From Actinomycetota bacterium (lineage in GTDB: Bacteria > Actinomycetota > Acidimicrobiia > Acidimicrobiales > Microtrichaceae): a stretch of DNA of 46,008 nt. Position 1 is the first letter of the stretch. Each line of letters opens with the position of its first letter. The position numbers and the translations under genes were made by a program. This document shows, piece by piece, positions 44,530 through 46,008 of this stretch. Location of the stretch: positions 1-46,008 of the forward strand of contig VGBZ01000018.1 of NCBI GenBank assembly GCA_016870275.1, written 5' to 3'. Under the pieces are notes generated by a model. That model did not search any database. It worked only from the letters and a program-made list of their open reading frames with translations, and was not told the origin of the DNA.

Positions 44530-45671
44530 TCCGGAGCGGTCGGCACCACAGGACCGGCCCGCAGTGCGTGCCGAGTGAAGAACTCCCACATCTGCTCATT
44601 GGCGCTGATCGATCGTGTGGTCTTCCCGATGACTGGTTCGAGGGTGGCAGAGACCTCGCTGCCCGGCCAGGAGTGACCGCCTCCTTCGATCACGTAGGAC
44701 ACGACCTCGCCGTCCGCTGGGCAGCGGTAGGTCCGTCGGAGCACATCGACGGCTTGACGCCCGTCACTGGGCGACCCAACGCATCCGTTGCGGGCGGCCC
44801 ATGCAGCCACAGCGGCCGGAACACCGGTGCCATCGAGATCGGCAACATAACCCGGCGGCAAGGAGGGCGTTCCGCCCTGAAGAGCAGCGCCGAGATCGCC
44901 GACTCCACCGTTGAACAACAAGATCGCATCGTCGGTTCCGTGGAAGTTCAGTATCGGTACACGGCGGGACGGCCGACAGTCCGCCGGGTCGGCGATTCCG
45001 GCCACGGTGGCGATCGCTGCGATCCGGTCGCTCAACGCACACGCAAGTGCCGAACTCAGGAGCGCTCCGTTGGAGAGTCCGGTGGCGAAGATGCGGTTCA
45101 CGTCGATGCAGTTCGAAGCGCTGATCTCTTCGACCAGCGCTTCGACGAATCGCAGGTCTGCGTTGTCTGATCCGGTTCCGATACCCCATGCGACTGGATC
45201 TCCAGTCCCGTTCGGCGTGGCGAGGGCGAACCCCTCCTGCCGGGCGAGGTCTTCGAGCCCTGACATCTCCGAGTGGAACTCTGCTCCTTCCGCCAGGCCG
45301 TGGAAGTCGAGCAGCAGTGGCGGGGGAGTGACCCGAGTCGGCTGCTCCGGGGGCGTCCAGAGATACCAGCGTTCAGTTCCGTCGACCGTGATCACGCGTC
45401 GACCGGCGCCGGCATCGCCTGCAGTGCTGCCACATCCACTCGACGGCGCTGCGGGAGCGGTGGATGCTGCTGCCTGCGGACCATTGTCGGGCAGTTCGTT
45501 CCCCGGTCCGCTGGTGGCCGGTGCGCTGGTGGCCGGTTCGCTGGTGTCCGGTGCGCTGGTGCTGGTCCCGCCGCACGCGGCGAGCAGGGCCACGGCTCCG
45601 ACGAGCATCGCTCCCACGGCCACGGAGCGGGTCAGCGGCTTCGTTCGATCTGCTGCACTTCGACGGTGCAC
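44511..45671 (-). CDS. Secreted esterase / PHB-depolymerase-like lipoprotein (LpqC-type)
   Basis: 386 aa from GTG 45671, which follows AGGAGG at good spacing; the open frame reaches 45773 but without such a site. Lipobox LLAAC after a Thr/Arg-rich start, a repetitive linker (three TSAPATS-like units), then an alpha/beta hydrolase: LLLDFHGLAEGAEFH, nucleophile Ser in ATGLSNGALLSS, Asp in NFHGTDDAI and His in EGGGHSWPG. Relatives degrade short polyhydroxyalkanoates or feruloyl esters. Exported and lipid-anchored; substrate unproven. Confidence 0.87.
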   Translation of the reverse strand: MHRRSAADRTKPLTRSVAVGAMLVGAVALLAACGGTSTSAPDTSEPATSAPATSGPGNELPDNGPQAAASTAPAAPSSGCGSTAGDAGAGRRVITVDGTERWYLWTPPEQPTRVTPPPLLLDFHGLAEGAEFHSEMSGLEDLARQEGFALATPNGTGDPVAWGIGTGSDNADLRFVEALVEEISASNCIDVNRIFATGLSNGALLSSALACALSDRIAAIATVAGIADPADCRPSRRVPILNFHGTDDAILLFNGGVGDLGAALQGGTPSLPPGYVADLDGTGVPAAVAAWAARNGCVGSPSDGRQAVDVLRRTYRCPADGEVVSYVIEGGGHSWPGSEVSATLEPVIGKTTRSISANEQMWEFFTRHALRAGPVVPTAPDQGEGA

Positions 45672-45758
45672 GACCCCCTCCTCTGGGGGAACAGCCCGAT
45701 GGCTGGACCTCGAGCATCGTGCCACACTCTTGTTCAGATCGAGGCGGCGGAGGAACTG

Positions 45759-46008
45759 ATGGGAACGAAGCAATCCAGCGGGGTGGTGGTGACGAGTGCA
45801 TCCGGGCTGAGCCGTCGCGACCTGCTCATGGCGCTCGGCTTCGGCGCCGGGGCGGCTGTCGTCGTTGGAGGTTGTGTCGTGCCCGCACCCGGCCCGACTC
45901 CACCGTCCCCGCCACCCGGAACGCCCGAGACAGGGCTGTTCCCCGACGGTGTTGCCGCGGGTGATCCGCTGCCCGGAGCGTCGACGATCTGGACCAGGGT
46001 GCTGGCCG
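45759..46008 (+). CDS. PhoD-type alkaline phosphatase, N-terminus (partial)
   Basis: 83 codons to the window end. Twin-arginine signal with lipobox (LSRRDLLMALGFGAGAAVVV then GGC), a Pro-rich spacer, and FPDGVAAGDPLPGASTIWTRVLA, the N-terminal signature of PhoD-like phosphodiesterases/phosphatases. It would be exported folded through Tat and lipid-anchored. ATG 45759 has GGAGG 5-10 nt upstream. Divergent from the esterase, with 87 bp between. Confidence 0.85.
   Translation, partial: MGTKQSSGVVVTSASGLSRRDLLMALGFGAGAAVVVGGCVVPAPGPTPPSPPPGTPETGLFPDGVAAGDPLPGASTIWTRVLA

Overview
The window looks like the chromosome of a high-GC Gram-positive bacterium of the Actinomycetota. The gene order (TPR protein, HAD phosphatase, tlyA, nadK, recN, steA, steB ... 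pyrG, NUDIX, xerD ... scpA, scpB, rluB ... cmk ... der) follows the block I remember from Mycobacterium (around Rv1691-Rv1713). GTG starts dominate, and many operons begin with a TAnnnT box 6-9 nt before the start codon. The interleaved genes (class I aldolase, a murJ/GT/MraY-like insert, trpS, aroH-tyrA-aroA) make a deep lineage such as Acidimicrobiia my best guess, but that is inference.

Layout. 1-1210: 3' third of 23S rRNA, 5S rRNA and a strong terminator. 1286-4558: a TPR protein with a repeat-expanded Arg/Gly-rich N-terminus, a class I fructose-bisphosphate aldolase (minus strand) and a HAD-IIA phosphatase. 4591-19695: a long run of coupled genes: tlyA, nadK, recN, steA, steB, then murJ, a GT4 glycosyltransferase, an AlkP-like polytopic membrane protein and an MraY/WecA-like transferase (an envelope module between steB and pyrG), then pyrG, NUDIX, xerD and an HD protein. 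19714-27288: trpS (minus), scpA-scpB-rluB, aroH-tyrA-aroA, cmk-plsC. 27292-34931: ispH and a lipoprotein hydrolase (minus), a DUF512 radical-SAM protein with der, an FKBP lipoprotein, an acyl-CoA carboxyltransferase and a small zinc-ribbon membrane protein.

34984-42048 is the accessory part. It opens with a tRNA-Pro(GGG) gene whose last 31 bases recur, with one mismatch, 6989 bp downstream, as expected for attachment sites of an integrated element. Between the copies lie a small hypothetical gene, a GNAT gene, two diverged IS110/IS1111-type insertion sequences in perfect head-to-tail tandem sharing a CT core, a questin-oxidase-like gene, a bacterioferritin C-terminal remnant and an MNT-HEPN toxin-antitoxin pair. 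Both IS elements carry a long 3' noncoding region with conserved blocks and compensatory base changes in three helices. I read this as a candidate bridge RNA (seekRNA) and consider it the best lead in the window.

42112-46008: a GGDEF-EAL membrane protein, a secreted esterase/PHB-depolymerase-like lipoprotein (minus) and the start of a PhoD-type alkaline phosphatase, cut by the window end.

Expression logic seen directly: at least fifteen adjacent gene pairs overlap by the 4-base NTGA stop/start arrangement, implying translational coupling, and eleven transcription units start with a TAnnnT box so close to the start codon that the mRNA should be leaderless.
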